Shown here: one piece after another, positions 10,769-21,914 of the stretch | Layout: the number at the start of each line of letters is the position of its first letter | Numbering within the stretch: position 1 is the stretch's first letter | Assembly (NCBI RefSeq): GCF_030818015.1 | Contig: NZ_JAUSZX010000001.1 | Coordinates: 2,108,001 to 2,172,000 of the forward strand | Origin: Arthrobacter globiformis | Lineage (GTDB): Bacteria > Actinomycetota > Actinomycetes > Actinomycetales > Micrococcaceae | Length of the DNA: 64,000 nucleotides | Reading direction: 5' to 3' | Position numbers and translations under genes: made by a program | The notes under the pieces: generated by a model | The model's input: only the letters and a program-made list of their open reading frames with translations | Databases searched by the model: none | What the model was told of the DNA's origin: nothing

Positions 10769-11932
10769 ATGCAGACGCTCCTCACCGCAGCCGCACTGGT
10801 TCCAGCCGGCATGGTGCCCGCAAGCATCCCGAGCCCGGACTGGTCCGGGTTCGATATTCCGCTGCCGTGGGGATCGCTCCGCATCCATGCCTACGCCCTG
10901 TGCATCCTGGCCGGCATTGTGGTTGGCCTGTGGCTGACCTCCGTCCGCTGGGCCAAGCGCGGAGCGCCTGAAGGCAGCGTCTGGGACATCGCCATCTGGG
11001 CCATCCCCTTCGGCATCATCGGCGGCCGGCTCTACCACGTGTTCTCGTCGCCGGACGCGTACTTTGGTCCCGGCTTCGACGGCACCGGGGACCTGTCCCT
11101 GATTCCGCAGATCCAGCGCGGCGGCCTCGGAATCTGGGGAGCCGTGGTTCTGGGTGCCTTCGGCGCCTGGATCGGCTGCCGCCGTGCAGGGGTCAAGCTC
11201 ACGGCCTTCATTGACGCGGCGGCCCCGGGACTTCTGCTGGCACAGGCCCTCGGCCGGTGGGGAAACTACTTCAACCAGGAGCTCTTCGGCGGCCCCACCA
11301 CGCTGCCGTGGGGACTCCAGGTGGACGCGGACAACGCCAACTTCCCGGTCGGCTACCCGGCCGACACCCTCTTCCACCCCACGTTCCTCTATGAGTCACT
11401 GTGGAACATCGCGGGTGTGCTGATCCTCCTGGCCCTCGACCGCCGGTTCCACTTCCGCCGCGGCCGGCTCTTCTGGCTGTACGCCATGTACTACACGCTG
11501 GGCCGGGTCTGGATTGAGGCCATGCGGATCGACGACGCCGAACAGATCAGCCTGTTCGGCATCACCACCCGCCTGAACGTCTGGACCAGCATCTTCGTGT
11601 TCGTCGCCGCACTGGCGGTGTTCATCGTGCTGGGCCGGCGCAAGGACGGCAGCGCGGACACTGTCTACCTGCCGGGCCGGGAGCCCGCCGCTGTAGCGGC
11701 CGCTCCAAATGTGACCGCCCAACCGGTCCGTGATACGGACCATGTTGTCTCAGATAGTGAATCGCGTGATAATCTCCCTGATAACCAAAACGGTTCCGGT
11801 CTAGCTTCTGCCCAAACAGAAGCAGTCCCGGCATCCACCGGCGGCACCCCAACCGCCGCGGAGTCGCGGAACACCGGAAAGCCCGGTGGCACAGACACCG
11901 GAGCCGCACCGGAGGCCGACAGCTCACGCTAG
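10769..11932 (+). CDS. lgt: prolipoprotein diacylglyceryl transferase (Lgt)
   Basis: Lgt attaches diacylglycerol to the lipobox cysteine of lipoproteins at the membrane. The 387-residue protein has several transmembrane segments, GGRLYHV (85-91), RGGLGIWGA (117-125) and the Lgt signature GRWGNYFNQELFGG (162-175). About 95 polar, low-complexity residues after about residue 290 exceed the core family length; such cytosolic tails are common in actinobacterial Lgt. It follows trpA closely; the next gene is 266 bases away. Confidence 0.95.
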   Translation: MQTLLTAAALVPAGMVPASIPSPDWSGFDIPLPWGSLRIHAYALCILAGIVVGLWLTSVRWAKRGAPEGSVWDIAIWAIPFGIIGGRLYHVFSSPDAYFGPGFDGTGDLSLIPQIQRGGLGIWGAVVLGAFGAWIGCRRAGVKLTAFIDAAAPGLLLAQALGRWGNYFNQELFGGPTTLPWGLQVDADNANFPVGYPADTLFHPTFLYESLWNIAGVLILLALDRRFHFRRGRLFWLYAMYYTLGRVWIEAMRIDDAEQISLFGITTRLNVWTSIFVFVAALAVFIVLGRRKDGSADTVYLPGREPAAVAAAPNVTAQPVRDTDHVVSDSESRDNLPDNQNGSGLASAQTEAVPASTGGTPTAAESRNTGKPGGTDTGAAPEADSSR

Positions 11933-12066
11933 AAGGCACCGGTACCCAGGGCAGCAGAGAGTTACCGCTCGGAGCGCCCACCACCACAGCGTCGTGGCAG
12001 GGGCCAACTCCGGTCAGCATAGAGCTGCTGGCCGGTCAAGCCCGGGGCGGGAGTCTGCGTAACTGT

Positions 12067-12095
12067 TAGTTCAGCACGCATGCCTGCCCTACAAT
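12067..12095 (+). promoter_or_regulatory. possible gltB promoter
   Basis: In the 266-base gap before gltB, TACAAT (12090-12095) is a good -10 candidate. The best -35 at a 17-base distance is TAGTTC (12067-12072), a weak match. The gene start follows about 100 bases downstream, leaving room for a regulated leader. The call is tentative. Confidence 0.35.
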
Positions 12096-12198
12096 TTCCA
12101 GTAAGCAGTAACACTTTGTTGTGCCCGTCACAGTGGCGCTCTGAGTGGGGCCAACGTTGTCCCTTCCATACGCACGATCAGGAGGAAGGACGTCTCCC

Positions 12199-15100
12199 AT
12201 GACCCAAACTCTTTCAAGCCCCAGCTGGTCCGAACCGAACCAGCCGGACGCCGCCATGTCGCCGTTCAAGCGGTTCGCGGCGCTCCCCGAGGCATCCGGG
12301 CTCTACAACCCTGAGCAGGAGAAGGACGCCTGCGGTCTTGCGATCATTGCCACCCTGCGCGGTGAGCCCGGCTACGACATTGTCGACGCCGCCCTTACTG
12401 CCCTGCGCAATCTCGAGCACCGCGGTGCCGTCGGTGCTGATGAGGGTACCGGTGATGGCGCCGGCCTCCTGATGCAGGTGCCGGACGAGTTCTTCCGTGC
12501 CGTCACCGAATTCGAACTTCCGGCCCCCGGCCAGTACGTGGTGGGCACCGCCTTCCTGCCCGCTGAGCAGCGCGAGGCCGACGCCGCCAAGGCCGGCATC
12601 GAGGGCCTGGCCGCCGACGAAGGACTCACCGTCCTGGGCTGGCGCGAGGTTCCCGTGGTCGCCGATCTGGTGGGTGCCATGGCGCGCGCGTGCATGCCGT
12701 ACTTCTCCCAGCCGTTCTTCGCCTCGGCAACCGGCGAGCAGCTGGACCCCAGCGACCTGGACGGCCGCGCCTGGCGCATCCGCAAGCGCGCCCAGAACAA
12801 GTTCGGTGTCTACTTCCCGTCGCTGTCCTCCCGGACCATCGTCTACAAGGGCATGCTGACCACGGCCCAGCTGGAACCGTTCTACCCGGACCTTTCGGAC
12901 AAGCGCTTCAAGACCAAGCTGGCGATCGTCCACTCGCGCTTCTCCACCAACACCTTCCCGTCCTGGCCGCTGGCCCAGCCGTTCCGCACCATCGCCCACA
13001 ACGGTGAAATCAACACCGTCAAGGGCAACCGGAACTGGATGCGGGCACGCCAGTCCCAGCTCGCCAACCCGCTGCTGGGCGACTCGCCGGAAGAGCTGTT
13101 CCCGATCTGCACGCCCGGCGCGTCCGACTCCGCGTCCTTCGACGAAGTTGCCGAACTGCTGTGGCTGTCCGGCCGCCCCATCACGCACGCGATCATGATG
13201 ATGATCCCCGAGGCCTGGGAAAACCACGCCACGATGGATCCGGCGCGCCGTGCGTTCTATGAGTACCACTCCCTCCTGATGGAACCCTGGGACGGCCCCG
13301 CCGCCGTCTCGTTCACCGACGGCGCCCTCGTGGGCGCCACCCTGGACCGCAACGGCTTGCGCCCCGGCCGGTACTGGATCACCGAAGACGGCCTGGTCGT
13401 CTTCGCCTCCGAGGTTGGCGTCATCGACGTCGAACCCTCCAAGGTGGTCAAGAAGGGCCGCGTCTCGCCGGGCAAGATGTTCCTGGTGGACACCGAGGCC
13501 GGCCGCATCATCGGTGATGAAGAGGTCAAGGCGGAGGTTGCCGCGGCGAACCCCTGGGCCGAGTGGGTCAAGGACAACCTGATCGACCTCAACGAGCTGC
13601 CGGAACGCGAGCACGTGGTGCACACCGCCGCGTCCGTGAACATCCGCCAGCGCACCTTCGGTTACACCACCGAAGAGCTGAAGATCCTGCTGGGCCCGAT
13701 GGCCCGCACGGGCGCGGAACCGCTGGGCGCCATGGGCTCGGACACGCCGGTGGCCGTGCTGTCCAAGCGCCCCCGCCTGCTCTTCGACTACTTCGTGCAG
13801 TCCTTTGCGCAGGTCACCAACCCGCCGCTGGACGCCATCCGTGAAGAGCTGGTCACCTCCCTGACCTGCGCCATCGGCCCCAACGGCAACCTCCTGGACA
13901 CCAAGCAGGTGCGCCAGCCCCAGGTCTCCCTGCCGTTCCCGGTGATCAACAACGACCAGCTCGCCAAGATCGCCAACATCGAGGACGCCGAAGGCAACCG
14001 TGTCGCGATGAAGGTCCGCGGCCTCTACCGCCCCGAAGGCGGCGAGAACGCGCTGCGTGCCCGGCTCACCGAAATCTGCGAGCAGGTGTCCGGTGCCATC
14101 AACCGCGGTGTGCAGTACGTGGTTCTCTCCGACCGCGACTCCAACGCCCAGTGGGCCCCGATCCCGTCCCTGCTGCTGGTCAGCGCCGTGCACCACCACC
14201 TGCTGCGCAGCGCCAACCGCACCAAGACCGCCCTGGTGGTCGAGGCCGGCGACGTCCGCGAGACGCACCATGTGGCTGTCCTCGTGGGCTACGGCGCGTC
14301 CGCCGTGAACCCGTATCTGGCCATGGAATCCGTCGAGCAGCTCATCGCTGCCGGCGACGTCGTGGGCGTGACCCCCCAGGACGGCGTCTACAACCTGATC
14401 AAGGGCCTCGGCAAGGGTGTCCTGAAGATCATGTCCAAGATGGGCATCTCCACCGTGGCGTCCTACACCGGCGCCCAGACGTTCGAAGCGCTGGGCCTGG
14501 GCCAGGAGCTCGTGGATGAATTCTTCGCCGGAACGCATTCCCAGCTCGGTGGCGTGGGCCTGGACGTCATCGCGGCCGAGGTTTCCGCACGGCACCAGAT
14601 GGCCTACCCGGAGGGCGGCATCGAACAGCCGCACCGGCCCCTGCTGGGCGGCGGCGAGTACCAGTGGCGCCGCGACGGTGAACCGCACCTCTTCAACCCG
14701 GAGACGGTCTTCCGGCTGCAGCACGCCACGCGTGAGCGCCGCTACGACATTTTCAAGGCCTACACCAAGGGCGTGGACGACCAGTCCGAGAACCTGATGA
14801 CCCTCCGCGGTCTGCTCAAGTTCAAGGACGGCGTGCGCCCTGCCGTGCCGCTCGAGGAAGTCGAACCGGTCTCCAGCATCGTCAAGCGCTTCTCCACGGG
14901 TGCCATGAGCTACGGCTCAATTTCCAAGGAAGCCCACGAGACGCTCGCAATCGCCATGAACCGGCTGGGCGGCAAGTCCAACACCGGTGAAGGCGGCGAG
15001 GACGTGGACCGCCTGCTGGATCCGGAGCGCCGGTCCGCCGTCAAGCAGATTGCCTCGGGGCGCTTCGGCGTCACGAGCCTGTACCTGACCAACGCGGACG

Positions 15101-16815
15101 ACATCCAGATCAAGATGGCCCAGGGCGCCAAGCCCGGCGAAGGCGGCCAGCTGATGGCCCAGAAGGTGTACCCCTGGGTTGCCCGGACGCGCCACTCGAC
15201 CCCCGGCGTCGGACTGATCTCCCCGCCCCCGCACCACGACATCTACTCGATCGAGGACCTCGCGCAGCTCATCTACGATGCCAAGCGCGCGAACCCCTCA
15301 GCCCGGGTGCACGTCAAGCTCGTCTCCGAGGTGGGCATCGGCACAGTTGCCGCCGGTGTTACCAAGGCCAAGGCCGACGTCGTGCTTGTTTCCGGGCACG
15401 ACGGCGGTACCGGCGCCTCGCCGCTGAACTCGCTCAAGCACGCCGGTGTGCCGTGGGAACTGGGTCTCGCAGAGACCCAACAGACCCTCATGCTCAACGG
15501 CCTGCGCGACCGCGTGGTGGTGCAGGTGGACGGCCAGCTCAAGACCGGCCGCGACGTCGTCATTGCCGCGCTGCTCGGCGGCGAGGAATTTGGCTTTGCC
15601 ACGGCACCGCTGGTGGTTGAGGGCTGCATCATGATGCGCGTCTGCCACCTGGACACCTGCCCGGTGGGCGTTGCCACGCAGAACCCCGAGCTGCGCGCCC
15701 GCTTCAGCGGCAAGCCGGAGTTCGTGGTTAACTTCTTCGAGTTCCTGGCCGAGGAAGTCCGCGAGATCCTTGCGGAGCTCGGTTTCCGGAGCATCGAGGA
15801 AGCGATCGGCCACGCCGAAATGCTGGACACCCAGGAGGCCATCAGCCACTGGAAGGCCGAAGGCCTGGACCTGGATCCGATCCTGCACGGCCTCGAGTTC
15901 GACGACGACGCCCCGCTGCGGAACCTGACCGGCCAGAACCACGAGCTGGACAAGCACTTCGACCAGCGGCTCATCACCATGGCCGCCGAGGCGCTGACCG
16001 ACCGTGCGCCGGTGAAGATCACGGTTGACGTCATCAACACCGACCGCTCGGTGGGCACCATGCTGGGCCACGTCGTGACCAAGACGTTCGGCACGGACGT
16101 GCTGGCCACGGACACCATCGACATCACGCTGAACGGCACCGCCGGTCAGTCGCTGGGTGCCTTCCTGCCCGCCGGCATCACGCTGCGCATGTACGGCGAC
16201 TCCAACGACTACGTCGGCAAGGGCCTTTCCGGTGGCCGGATCATCGTCCGCCCGGACCGCTCCAACGTGTTCCAGGCAGAGCGGAACGTCGTGGCCGGCA
16301 ACGTGATCGGCTACGGCGCGACGAGCGGCGAGCTGTTCCTGCGCGGCCAGGTGGGCGAACGCTTCCTGGTCCGCAACTCGGGCGCCACCGCGGTTGTTGA
16401 AGGCATCGGCGACCACGGCTGTGAGTACATGACCGGTGGCCAGACGCTGATCATCGGCCGCACGGGCCGCAACTTCGGCGCGGGCATGTCCGGCGGTACG
16501 GCCTACGTGCTGGACCTGGACACCGCCCGGGTCAACAAGGAAGCCCTGCAGTCCGGCGAACTCCAGCTCCTTGAGCTGGACGCCGAGGACCGCGACATCG
16601 TCCACGGGCTGCTGGTCAAGCACGTGGAGGAAACCGAATCCCAGCTGGCTGCGCGTCTGCTCGACAACTTCGATGACACCGCTGCCCGCATTACCAAGGT
16701 GCTGCCGCGCGACTACGCCGCAGTGCTGCAAACCCGTCTTGACGCCATCGAAGAGGGCCTTGACCCCGACGGCGAAGAAGTTTGGTCTCGAATCCTGGAG
16801 GTGACCGGTGGCTGA
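12199..16815 (+). CDS. gltB: glutamate synthase large (alpha) subunit (GltB)
   Basis: GltB makes two glutamates from glutamine and 2-oxoglutarate. I start it at the ATG at 12199 behind GGAGGAAGGA, giving 1538 residues. The nucleophile C45 (EKDACGLAI) follows a 44-residue propeptide that must be removed, as in other GltB proteins. Next come the class II amidotransferase domain, the central domain, the FMN/synthase domain ([41 protein letters not shown]), the iron-sulfur motif [15 protein letters not shown] and the C-terminal beta-helix repeats ([13 protein letters not shown]). It overlaps gltD by eight bases. Confidence 0.97.
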   Translation: MTQTLSSPSWSEPNQPDAAMSPFKRFAALPEASGLYNPEQEKDACGLAIIATLRGEPGYDIVDAALTALRNLEHRGAVGADEGTGDGAGLLMQVPDEFFRAVTEFELPAPGQYVVGTAFLPAEQREADAAKAGIEGLAADEGLTVLGWREVPVVADLVGAMARACMPYFSQPFFASATGEQLDPSDLDGRAWRIRKRAQNKFGVYFPSLSSRTIVYKGMLTTAQLEPFYPDLSDKRFKTKLAIVHSRFSTNTFPSWPLAQPFRTIAHNGEINTVKGNRNWMRARQSQLANPLLGDSPEELFPICTPGASDSASFDEVAELLWLSGRPITHAIMMMIPEAWENHATMDPARRAFYEYHSLLMEPWDGPAAVSFTDGALVGATLDRNGLRPGRYWITEDGLVVFASEVGVIDVEPSKVVKKGRVSPGKMFLVDTEAGRIIGDEEVKAEVAAANPWAEWVKDNLIDLNELPEREHVVHTAASVNIRQRTFGYTTEELKILLGPMARTGAEPLGAMGSDTPVAVLSKRPRLLFDYFVQSFAQVTNPPLDAIREELVTSLTCAIGPNGNLLDTKQVRQPQVSLPFPVINNDQLAKIANIEDAEGNRVAMKVRGLYRPEGGENALRARLTEICEQVSGAINRGVQYVVLSDRDSNAQWAPIPSLLLVSAVHHHLLRSANRTKTALVVEAGDVRETHHVAVLVGYGASAVNPYLAMESVEQLIAAGDVVGVTPQDGVYNLIKGLGKGVLKIMSKMGISTVASYTGAQTFEALGLGQELVDEFFAGTHSQLGGVGLDVIAAEVSARHQMAYPEGGIEQPHRPLLGGGEYQWRRDGEPHLFNPETVFRLQHATRERRYDIFKAYTKGVDDQSENLMTLRGLLKFKDGVRPAVPLEEVEPVSSIVKRFSTGAMSYGSISKEAHETLAIAMNRLGGKSNTGEGGEDVDRLLDPERRSAVKQIASGRFGVTSLYLTNADDIQIKMAQGAKPGEGGQLMAQKVYPWVARTRHSTPGVGLISPPPHHDIYSIEDLAQLIYDAKRANPSARVHVKLVSEVGIGTVAAGVTKAKADVVLVSGHDGGTGASPLNSLKHAGVPWELGLAETQQTLMLNGLRDRVVVQVDGQLKTGRDVVIAALLGGEEFGFATAPLVVEGCIMMRVCHLDTCPVGVATQNPELRARFSGKPEFVVNFFEFLAEEVREILAELGFRSIEEAIGHAEMLDTQEAISHWKAEGLDLDPILHGLEFDDDAPLRNLTGQNHELDKHFDQRLITMAAEALTDRAPVKITVDVINTDRSVGTMLGHVVTKTFGTDVLATDTIDITLNGTAGQSLGAFLPAGITLRMYGDSNDYVGKGLSGGRIIVRPDRSNVFQAERNVVAGNVIGYGATSGELFLRGQVGERFLVRNSGATAVVEGIGDHGCEYMTGGQTLIIGRTGRNFGAGMSGGTAYVLDLDTARVNKEALQSGELQLLELDAEDRDIVHGLLVKHVEETESQLAARLLDNFDDTAARITKVLPRDYAAVLQTRLDAIEEGLDPDGEEVWSRILEVTGG

Positions 16816-18265
16816 TCCACGCGGATTTCTGAAAGTACGTCAGCGTGAAACCCAGCCGCGCCGTCCCGTTCCCGTCCGCATCATGGACTGGAAGGAAGTC
16901 TACGAGGCCCAGGAAAAGGGTGTCCTGAGGAGCCAGGCCGGCCGCTGCATGGACTGCGGCGTGCCGTTCTGCCACCAGGGCTGCCCGCTGGGGAACCTGA
17001 TTCCCGAGTGGAACGACCTCATGTGGCGGGACAAAGGCGAGGAAGCGATTGAGCGGCTGCACGCCACCAACAACTTCCCCGAATGGACCGGCCGGCTCTG
17101 CCCCGCCCCCTGCGAGGCGTCCTGCGTACTGGGCATCAACCAGCCCGCGGTGACCATCAAGCAGGTCGAGGTGTCCATCATTGATGAGGCCTTCGACCAT
17201 GGCTGGGTCAACCCTCTGCCGCCGCACCGCCTCACCGGCAAGACGGTCGCCGTCGTCGGTTCCGGCCCTGCCGGCCTGGCGGCTGCACAGCAGCTGACCC
17301 GCGTGGGCCACACCGTGGCCGTCTACGAACGGGACGACAAGATCGGCGGCCTGCTGCGTTACGGCATCCCCGACTTCAAGATGGAAAAAGAGCAGGTGGA
17401 CCGCCGGCTCGAGCAGATGAAGGCCGAAGGCACCCGCTTCCGCACCGGCGTCGCCGTCGGTACGGACGTCACCTGGGAGCAGCTGCGCCGCCGCTACGAC
17501 GCCGTGGTCATCGCCACTGGCGCCACGGTGCCGCGGGACCTGCCCATCCCGGGCCGAGAACTTGCCGGCGTGCACTTCGCCATGGATTACCTCGTCCCCT
17601 CCAACCGCGTGGTGGCGGGGGAGTCCCCGGAGAACCACATCGACGCCCGCGGCAAGCACGTCGTCATCCTCGGCGGCGGCGACACCGGCGCGGACTGCAT
17701 CGGCACGGCACACCGCCAGCAGGCAGCCTCGGTGACCACCCTGGCCATCGGCAAGCAGCCGCCGCTGGAGCGCGCCGGCCACCAGCCGTGGCCTACGTTC
17801 CCCACCCTCTTCGAGGTGGCCAGCGCCCACGAGGAGGGCGGTGAGCGCACGTACCTCGCCTCCACCGTTGAGTTCGTTGGCGAGGACGGCAAGTTGACCG
17901 GCGTCAAGGTTGCAGAGACCGAATTCGTGGACGGCAAGCGCCTGCCCAAGGCGGGCACCGAACGGATCATTCCTGCCGATCTGGTTTTCCTGTCCTTGGG
18001 CTTCACCGGAGCGGAGCCGGCCGGCATCACCGAGCAGGTCAGCGCCGAGTTCGACGGCCGCGGCAACGTGGCCCGCGACGGTTACTACATGACCAACACC
18101 GAGGGTGTCTTCGTGGCCGGCGACGCGGGCCGCGGACAGTCCCTGATCGTGTGGGCCATCGCCGAAGGGCGTGCCGCCGCTGCGGCGGTGGACAAGTACC
18201 TGATGGGAAGCACCATTCTTCCTGCACCCGTGGCTCCGACGGACCGCGCCATAGCCGTCCTGTAG
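16808..18265 (+). CDS. gltD: glutamate synthase small (beta) subunit (GltD)
   Basis: GltD takes electrons from NADPH through FAD to the GltB iron-sulfur centres. The 485-residue protein has the N-terminal 4Fe-4S cysteines ([17 protein letters not shown] and CPAPCEASC), the FAD dinucleotide fold [15 protein letters not shown] and the NADPH fold [15 protein letters not shown]. The GTG start at 16808 lies inside the end of gltB, so the subunits are translationally coupled. Confidence 0.97.
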   Translation: MADPRGFLKVRQRETQPRRPVPVRIMDWKEVYEAQEKGVLRSQAGRCMDCGVPFCHQGCPLGNLIPEWNDLMWRDKGEEAIERLHATNNFPEWTGRLCPAPCEASCVLGINQPAVTIKQVEVSIIDEAFDHGWVNPLPPHRLTGKTVAVVGSGPAGLAAAQQLTRVGHTVAVYERDDKIGGLLRYGIPDFKMEKEQVDRRLEQMKAEGTRFRTGVAVGTDVTWEQLRRRYDAVVIATGATVPRDLPIPGRELAGVHFAMDYLVPSNRVVAGESPENHIDARGKHVVILGGGDTGADCIGTAHRQQAASVTTLAIGKQPPLERAGHQPWPTFPTLFEVASAHEEGGERTYLASTVEFVGEDGKLTGVKVAETEFVDGKRLPKAGTERIIPADLVFLSLGFTGAEPAGITEQVSAEFDGRGNVARDGYYMTNTEGVFVAGDAGRGQSLIVWAIAEGRAAAAAVDKYLMGSTILPAPVAPTDRAIAVL

Positions 18266-18350
18266 CGAGTCGTCGTATAGCGCCAAAGGCGGGGATGGAA
18301 TTCATCTCCGCGACAACTTAACCAATGCAAGTGACAAATAGGGTAGGTAT

Positions 18351-19871
18351 ATGAGACGCGCAAAGATTGTGGCCACCTTCGGACCGGCCATTGCCAGCTA
18401 TGAAAACACCCTCGCGGTGCTGGAAGCCGGCGTTGATGTAGCCCGCATGAACATGAGTCACGGCGACTACTCCGTGCATGACAACACCTATGAGAATGTC
18501 CGCAAGGCTGCGTCCGACCTGGGCAAGGCCGTCGCCATCATGGCCGACCTGCAGGGACCCAAGATCCGCCTGGGCCGCTTCGTTGACGGTCCGCACCAGC
18601 TGGCCGTGGGGGATATCTTCACGATCACCACTGAAGACGTACCCGGCACCAAGGACATCTGCTCCACCACGCTCAAGAGCCTCACCGAGGACGTCAACCC
18701 GGGCGACGCCCTGCTGATCGACGACGGCAAGGTGGCGCTGCGCGCCATCGAGGTGGACGACGTCAAGGTTGTCGCCAAGGTGACCGTGGGCGGTTTCGTG
18801 TCCAACAACAAGGGCATCAACCTCCCGGGCGTTGCCGTCAACGTCCCCGCACTGAGCGAAAAGGACGAGGACGACCTGCGCTGGGCCATCCGCCGCGGCG
18901 TCGACCTCGTCGCCCTGTCGTTCGTCCGTGACGCTTCCGACATCAAGCGCGTCCACGAGATCATGGACGAAGAAGGCCGCCGCGTTCCGGTGATCGCCAA
19001 GATTGAGAAGCCGCAGGCCGTGGAGCAGCTCCACGAAATCATCGATGCGTTTGACGCGATCATGGTGGCCCGTGGCGACCTCGGCGTGGAGCTTCCGCTG
19101 GAGGAAGTGCCGATCGTGCAGAAGCGTGCCATCGAACTGGCACGCCGCTGGGCCAAGCCGGTCATCGTGGCCACCCAGGTGCTCGAGTCGATGATCGACA
19201 ACCCGCGCCCCACCCGTGCTGAGGCCTCCGACTGCGCCAACGCCGTGCTCGACGGCGCCGACGCAGTCATGCTCTCCGGCGAAACCAGCGTGGGCAAGTA
19301 CCCGATCGAGACGGTCAAGACCATGGCCCGGATCATCGAGTCCACCGAGGAGCACGGCCTGGAGCGCGTCCCCCCGCTGGGCACCAAGCCCAAGACCCGC
19401 GGTGGCGCCATCACCCGTGCCGCCGTCGAAATCGCAGACCAGCTGGACGCCAAGTACATCTGTACGTTCACGCAGTCCGGTGACTCGGCACGCCGCCTGT
19501 CCCGCCTCCGCCCGATCAAGCCGGTTTTCGCGTTCACTCCGGTGGAGCACGTGTGGAACCAGCTGGCACTGACCTGGGGAATCCAGCCGCAGCTGGTTGC
19601 CATGGTGGGGCACACGGATGAAATGACCGCACAGGTTGACCGCAGCCTGCTGGACATGGGACTGGTGGAAGACGGCGACCTCGTGGTCATCGCTGCCGGT
19701 TCCCCTCCGGGAAAGGCCGGTTCGACCAACTCGCTGAAGGTCCACAAGGTGGGCGACCTCGCCGACACGCCTCGCATGGGCGAGGCCACCGAGAAGAAGG
19801 AAAAGCTCGGCCCCTGGCCGGAAAAGAAGAAGAAGAACAAGGACAGGGCTGTAGCAGCTCCCGCTGAGTAG
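18351..19871 (+). CDS. pyk: pyruvate kinase (Pyk)
   Basis: Pyruvate kinase makes ATP and pyruvate from phosphoenolpyruvate. The 506-residue protein has RRAKIVATFGPA, the substrate region VARGDLGVELPLEEVP (near residue 240), and the conserved TRAEASDCANAVLDGAD. The last 30 residues are lysine-rich (EKKEKLGPWPEKKKKNKD) and extend past the usual end, which is common in this group. A perfect terminator follows 12 bases after the stop. Confidence 0.97.
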   Translation: MRRAKIVATFGPAIASYENTLAVLEAGVDVARMNMSHGDYSVHDNTYENVRKAASDLGKAVAIMADLQGPKIRLGRFVDGPHQLAVGDIFTITTEDVPGTKDICSTTLKSLTEDVNPGDALLIDDGKVALRAIEVDDVKVVAKVTVGGFVSNNKGINLPGVAVNVPALSEKDEDDLRWAIRRGVDLVALSFVRDASDIKRVHEIMDEEGRRVPVIAKIEKPQAVEQLHEIIDAFDAIMVARGDLGVELPLEEVPIVQKRAIELARRWAKPVIVATQVLESMIDNPRPTRAEASDCANAVLDGADAVMLSGETSVGKYPIETVKTMARIIESTEEHGLERVPPLGTKPKTRGGAITRAAVEIADQLDAKYICTFTQSGDSARRLSRLRPIKPVFAFTPVEHVWNQLALTWGIQPQLVAMVGHTDEMTAQVDRSLLDMGLVEDGDLVVIAAGSPPGKAGSTNSLKVHKVGDLADTPRMGEATEKKEKLGPWPEKKKKNKDRAVAAPAE

Positions 19872-19882
19872 CTCGCACTGAA

Positions 19883-19937
19883 GGGAGGATCCCCGCCTGG
19901 TGAACGCGTTCACCGGTGGCGGGGATCCTCCCTTTTT
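19883..19937 (+). terminator. strong intrinsic terminator after pyk
   Basis: Arms GGGAGGATCCCCGCC and GGCGGGGATCCTCCC enclose a second perfect palindrome (GGTGAACGCGTTCACC), and TTTTTG follows. The stem begins 12 bases after the pyk stop. Confidence 0.9.
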
Positions 19938-19970
19938 GTTTCTAGGTTTCCGGTCCGGTTTTGGGGAAAC

Positions 19971-20005
19971 GGAAGGACCCCGGCGCTGTGTGCCGGGGTC
20001 CTTCC
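19971..20005 (-). terminator. terminator between pyk and pdtaR-like gene
   Basis: Arms GGAAGGACCCCGGC and GCCGGGGTCCTTCC surround a 7-base loop. It lies 21 bases beyond the stop of the minus-strand response regulator, so it most likely ends that transcript; the short GTTTCCCC tail fits weakly. It may act on both strands. Confidence 0.75.
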
Positions 20006-20025
20006 GCTTTGGTGTAGCTTCTTGG

Positions 20026-20631
20026 CTAGTTGACCTGGTTGATGATGGTCTCGGCCACTTCGCGCATGCTGAGGCGGCGGTCCATCGAGGTCTTCTGGAT
20101 CCAGCGGAAAGCTTCCGGCTCCGTCAGGCCCATCTTGGTGGTCAGCAGGCTCTTCGCGCGTTCCACGAGCTTGCGGGTGGCGAACTGCTCCTGCAGGTCG
20201 GTGACCTCGGCTTCGAGGGCCTTGATCTCCTCGTGGCGGGACAGGGCGATCTCCAGGGCGGGGATCAGGTCGGCGGGCGTGAACGGCTTCACCACGTAGG
20301 CCATGGCGCCGGCGTCGCGGGCGCGCTCCACGAGTTCCTTCTGGCTGAAGGCGGTCAGCAGCACCACGGGGGCGATGCGTGCCTTGACGATCTTCTCGGC
20401 CGCGGAGATGCCGTCCATGACGGGCATCTTGACGTCCATGAGGACAAGGTCCGGCTTGAGCTCCTCGGCCAGCTGCACGGCCTTCTCACCGTTGTCGGCC
20501 TCGCCGATGACGTCGTAGCCTTCGCCGCGCAGGATTTCGATGATGTCCAGGCGGATGAGGGTTTCGTCTTCGGCCACAACTACGCGGCGCGCCGGCTGGG
20601 ACGTTTTGTTTGACTCCGTCGGTTCTGACAC
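20026..20631 (-). CDS. pdtaR: ANTAR-domain response regulator (PdtaR type)
   Basis: A two-component regulator that binds RNA and prevents termination. The 201-residue protein has a receiver domain with E21-D22, the phosphate-acceptor D66 (LVLMDVKMP) and K115 (VVKPF), then a coiled coil and an ANTAR domain (about 140-195; LVERAKSLLTTKMGLTEPEAFRWIQKTSMD). It starts with GTG behind AAGGAGATCCC. In mycobacteria PdtaR works with the kinase PdtaS; no kinase gene is next to it here. Confidence 0.93.
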   Translation of the reverse strand: MSEPTESNKTSQPARRVVVAEDETLIRLDIIEILRGEGYDVIGEADNGEKAVQLAEELKPDLVLMDVKMPVMDGISAAEKIVKARIAPVVLLTAFSQKELVERARDAGAMAYVVKPFTPADLIPALEIALSRHEEIKALEAEVTDLQEQFATRKLVERAKSLLTTKMGLTEPEAFRWIQKTSMDRRLSMREVAETIINQVN

Positions 20632-20787
20632 GGGATCTCCTTGAAAAGGTACGGCGGGACTATGACTATCTTAGTTGGGCCCCGCGCTTGTACTTGGATC
20701 GGCATGGCTTGTTGCGACGGCGGTGGCGCGATTCTGGTTTTAGCCTATCTGCATGTAGAGTAAATCCGCGCACTGGTAGTAGCTGCG

Positions 20788-20816
20788 TTGATCACACTTC
20801 GCTGTGAGCCTACGAT
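20788..20816 (+). promoter_or_regulatory. promoter of tRNA-Leu
   Basis: TTGATC (20788-20793) and TACGAT (20811-20816) are separated by exactly 17 bases and lie 20 bases before the tRNA 5' end. This is a good sigma-70-type match. Confidence 0.65.
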
Positions 20817-20836
20817 TGTTACTCCGTGTACTCCGC

Positions 20837-20918
20837 GCCCGAGTGGCGGAATTGGCAGACGCGCCGCACTCAAAATGCGGTATCGAAAGGTGTGTGGGTT
20901 CGAGTCCCACCTCGGGCA
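20837..20918 (+). tRNA. tRNA-Leu (CAA)
   Basis: The acceptor arms GCCCGAG (20837-20843) and CTCGGGC (20911-20917) pair perfectly with discriminator A at 20918. The anticodon loop CTCAAAA between CCGCA and TGCGG gives anticodon CAA, which reads UUG. A long variable arm and the GGTTCGAGTCC T-loop fit class II tRNA-Leu. CCA is not encoded. The 3' end is also the left repeat of the accessory block. Confidence 0.96.
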
Positions 20919-21007
20919 CGTGTTTTCCCTGTTCAGGGGCTTTCTAGCCTCTGAGTGTGGACATATTGAGTTGTGAAGGGCCCCTTCGGGGGCCTTTTTC
21001 ATTGGTG
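20897..21007 (+). repeat. left copy of tRNA-Leu 3'-end direct repeat (att-like)
   Basis: From GGTTCGAGTCCCA in the T-arm through the terminator to ATTGGTG, 111 bases are repeated with about 93% identity at 46967-47076. The arrangement, with an intact tRNA at the left and a partial one at the right, is that of a tRNA-targeted insertion. Confidence 0.85.
20979..20999 (+). terminator. intrinsic terminator of tRNA-Leu
   Basis: GGCCCC and GGGGCC around a TTCG tetraloop, followed by TTTTT. It lies 60 bases past the tRNA and is part of the repeated segment. Confidence 0.88.
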
Positions 21008-21055
21008 ACCGGCTGCCTCCTGGCTTACATGGATCGACCGTGTATCGTTCGCTAC

Positions 21056-21491
21056 CTGTTCATCGACGTTCATGGCCTGGTCAACATGACTTCAGGAAAA
21101 TTCTGTGCATTTTTCTTTGCTGCCTCGTTGGGTGTTCACTTGGGTCCTCCTGCTCGGCCTCTGGTGGCTGTTCTGCTTATTCATGGTGCGACTGGGGGAG
21201 TGCGGCATGACTTGGGACCAACTGGTAGAGGATTTAGGCCGTGAGACACAAGTACCGGCCGTCGGTTACTCCCTGGTGTTGTGCCAGCATTGCCCCGCGT
21301 TGGTGCCCATGGTGCTCACCGCCTTTCGGATCCGGACCCGGGAATCTTTCTGTCTATTGCTGTTCATGGCCATCGTCGGACTCGACTGCATGACGCTGTT
21401 GTTTTTCACCGTACTGTCCTGAACTGAGGCACTGCTGCATGGTTCGTCTTTTACGCCTGTTCATTGCCAACCTCTTGGGTAGCTGCATGAC
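21056..21491 (+). repeat. left cluster of four 35-base CTGTTCAT-N21-CATGAC elements
   Basis: Elements start at 21056, 21177, 21360 and 21457. Each has CTGTTCAT (TTATTCAT in the second), exactly 21 variable bases, then CATGAC. TCATG and CATGA are inverted to each other, so each could form a short stem or a paired protein site. Distances between elements are 121, 183 and 97 bases. No credible protein gene covers them. A related cluster is at 47137-47481. Confidence 0.75.
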
Positions 21492-21494
21492 CGA

Positions 21495-21914
21495 ACGGTG
21501 AGACGCCGTAGCACCCTTAGCGGATAAGAACCTATTCACCAGGCCCTGGTGGGGCTCTGTCCCTTAGAGGGTTTGGGACGGACGTGGCGAGGATTTCGGG
21601 GGACAGGGCAAACCATGACCACTATAGGCAACTGGCCAGACCAAAGTTATGTAAGCAAGTGCCGTGTCCTGGGTGGCATACACGTCAAGCTCAGAGAATG
21701 TGCAATGACGGGCGGTCCAGCCAATGGCCTAAAACGCCGAGAGCCATTGCAACGCGGACGGCGGCGAACACCCGCGAGGGACAGCGTGGGGGACCAGTGT
21801 CAGGATGGCTCTGAGGAAGGATGGAGGGCCAAGACTATGACGGGGCGAGGGGCTGGCAGCGAGATGGGAGGTGCTGTGCTCTGATTCGTTGAAGGTGCTG
21901 CGTGTATCGCCCGC
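21495..21914. other. stretch without a recognisable gene
   Basis: I see no coding frame with support, no tRNA and no clear hairpin between the last 35-base element and the sortase gene. Confidence 0.5.

Noticed and set aside
12214..14724. 836-codon minus-strand frame opposite gltB
   Set aside because: It is antisense to the amidotransferase half of gltB and rich in His, Gly and Val, the usual pattern of GC-rich shadow frames.
21056..21091. Pho-box interpretation of the GTTCAT repeats
   Set aside because: GTTCAT occurs twice about ten bases apart only in this one element; the other six have a single GTTCAT, so a tandem Pho-type box does not explain the family.
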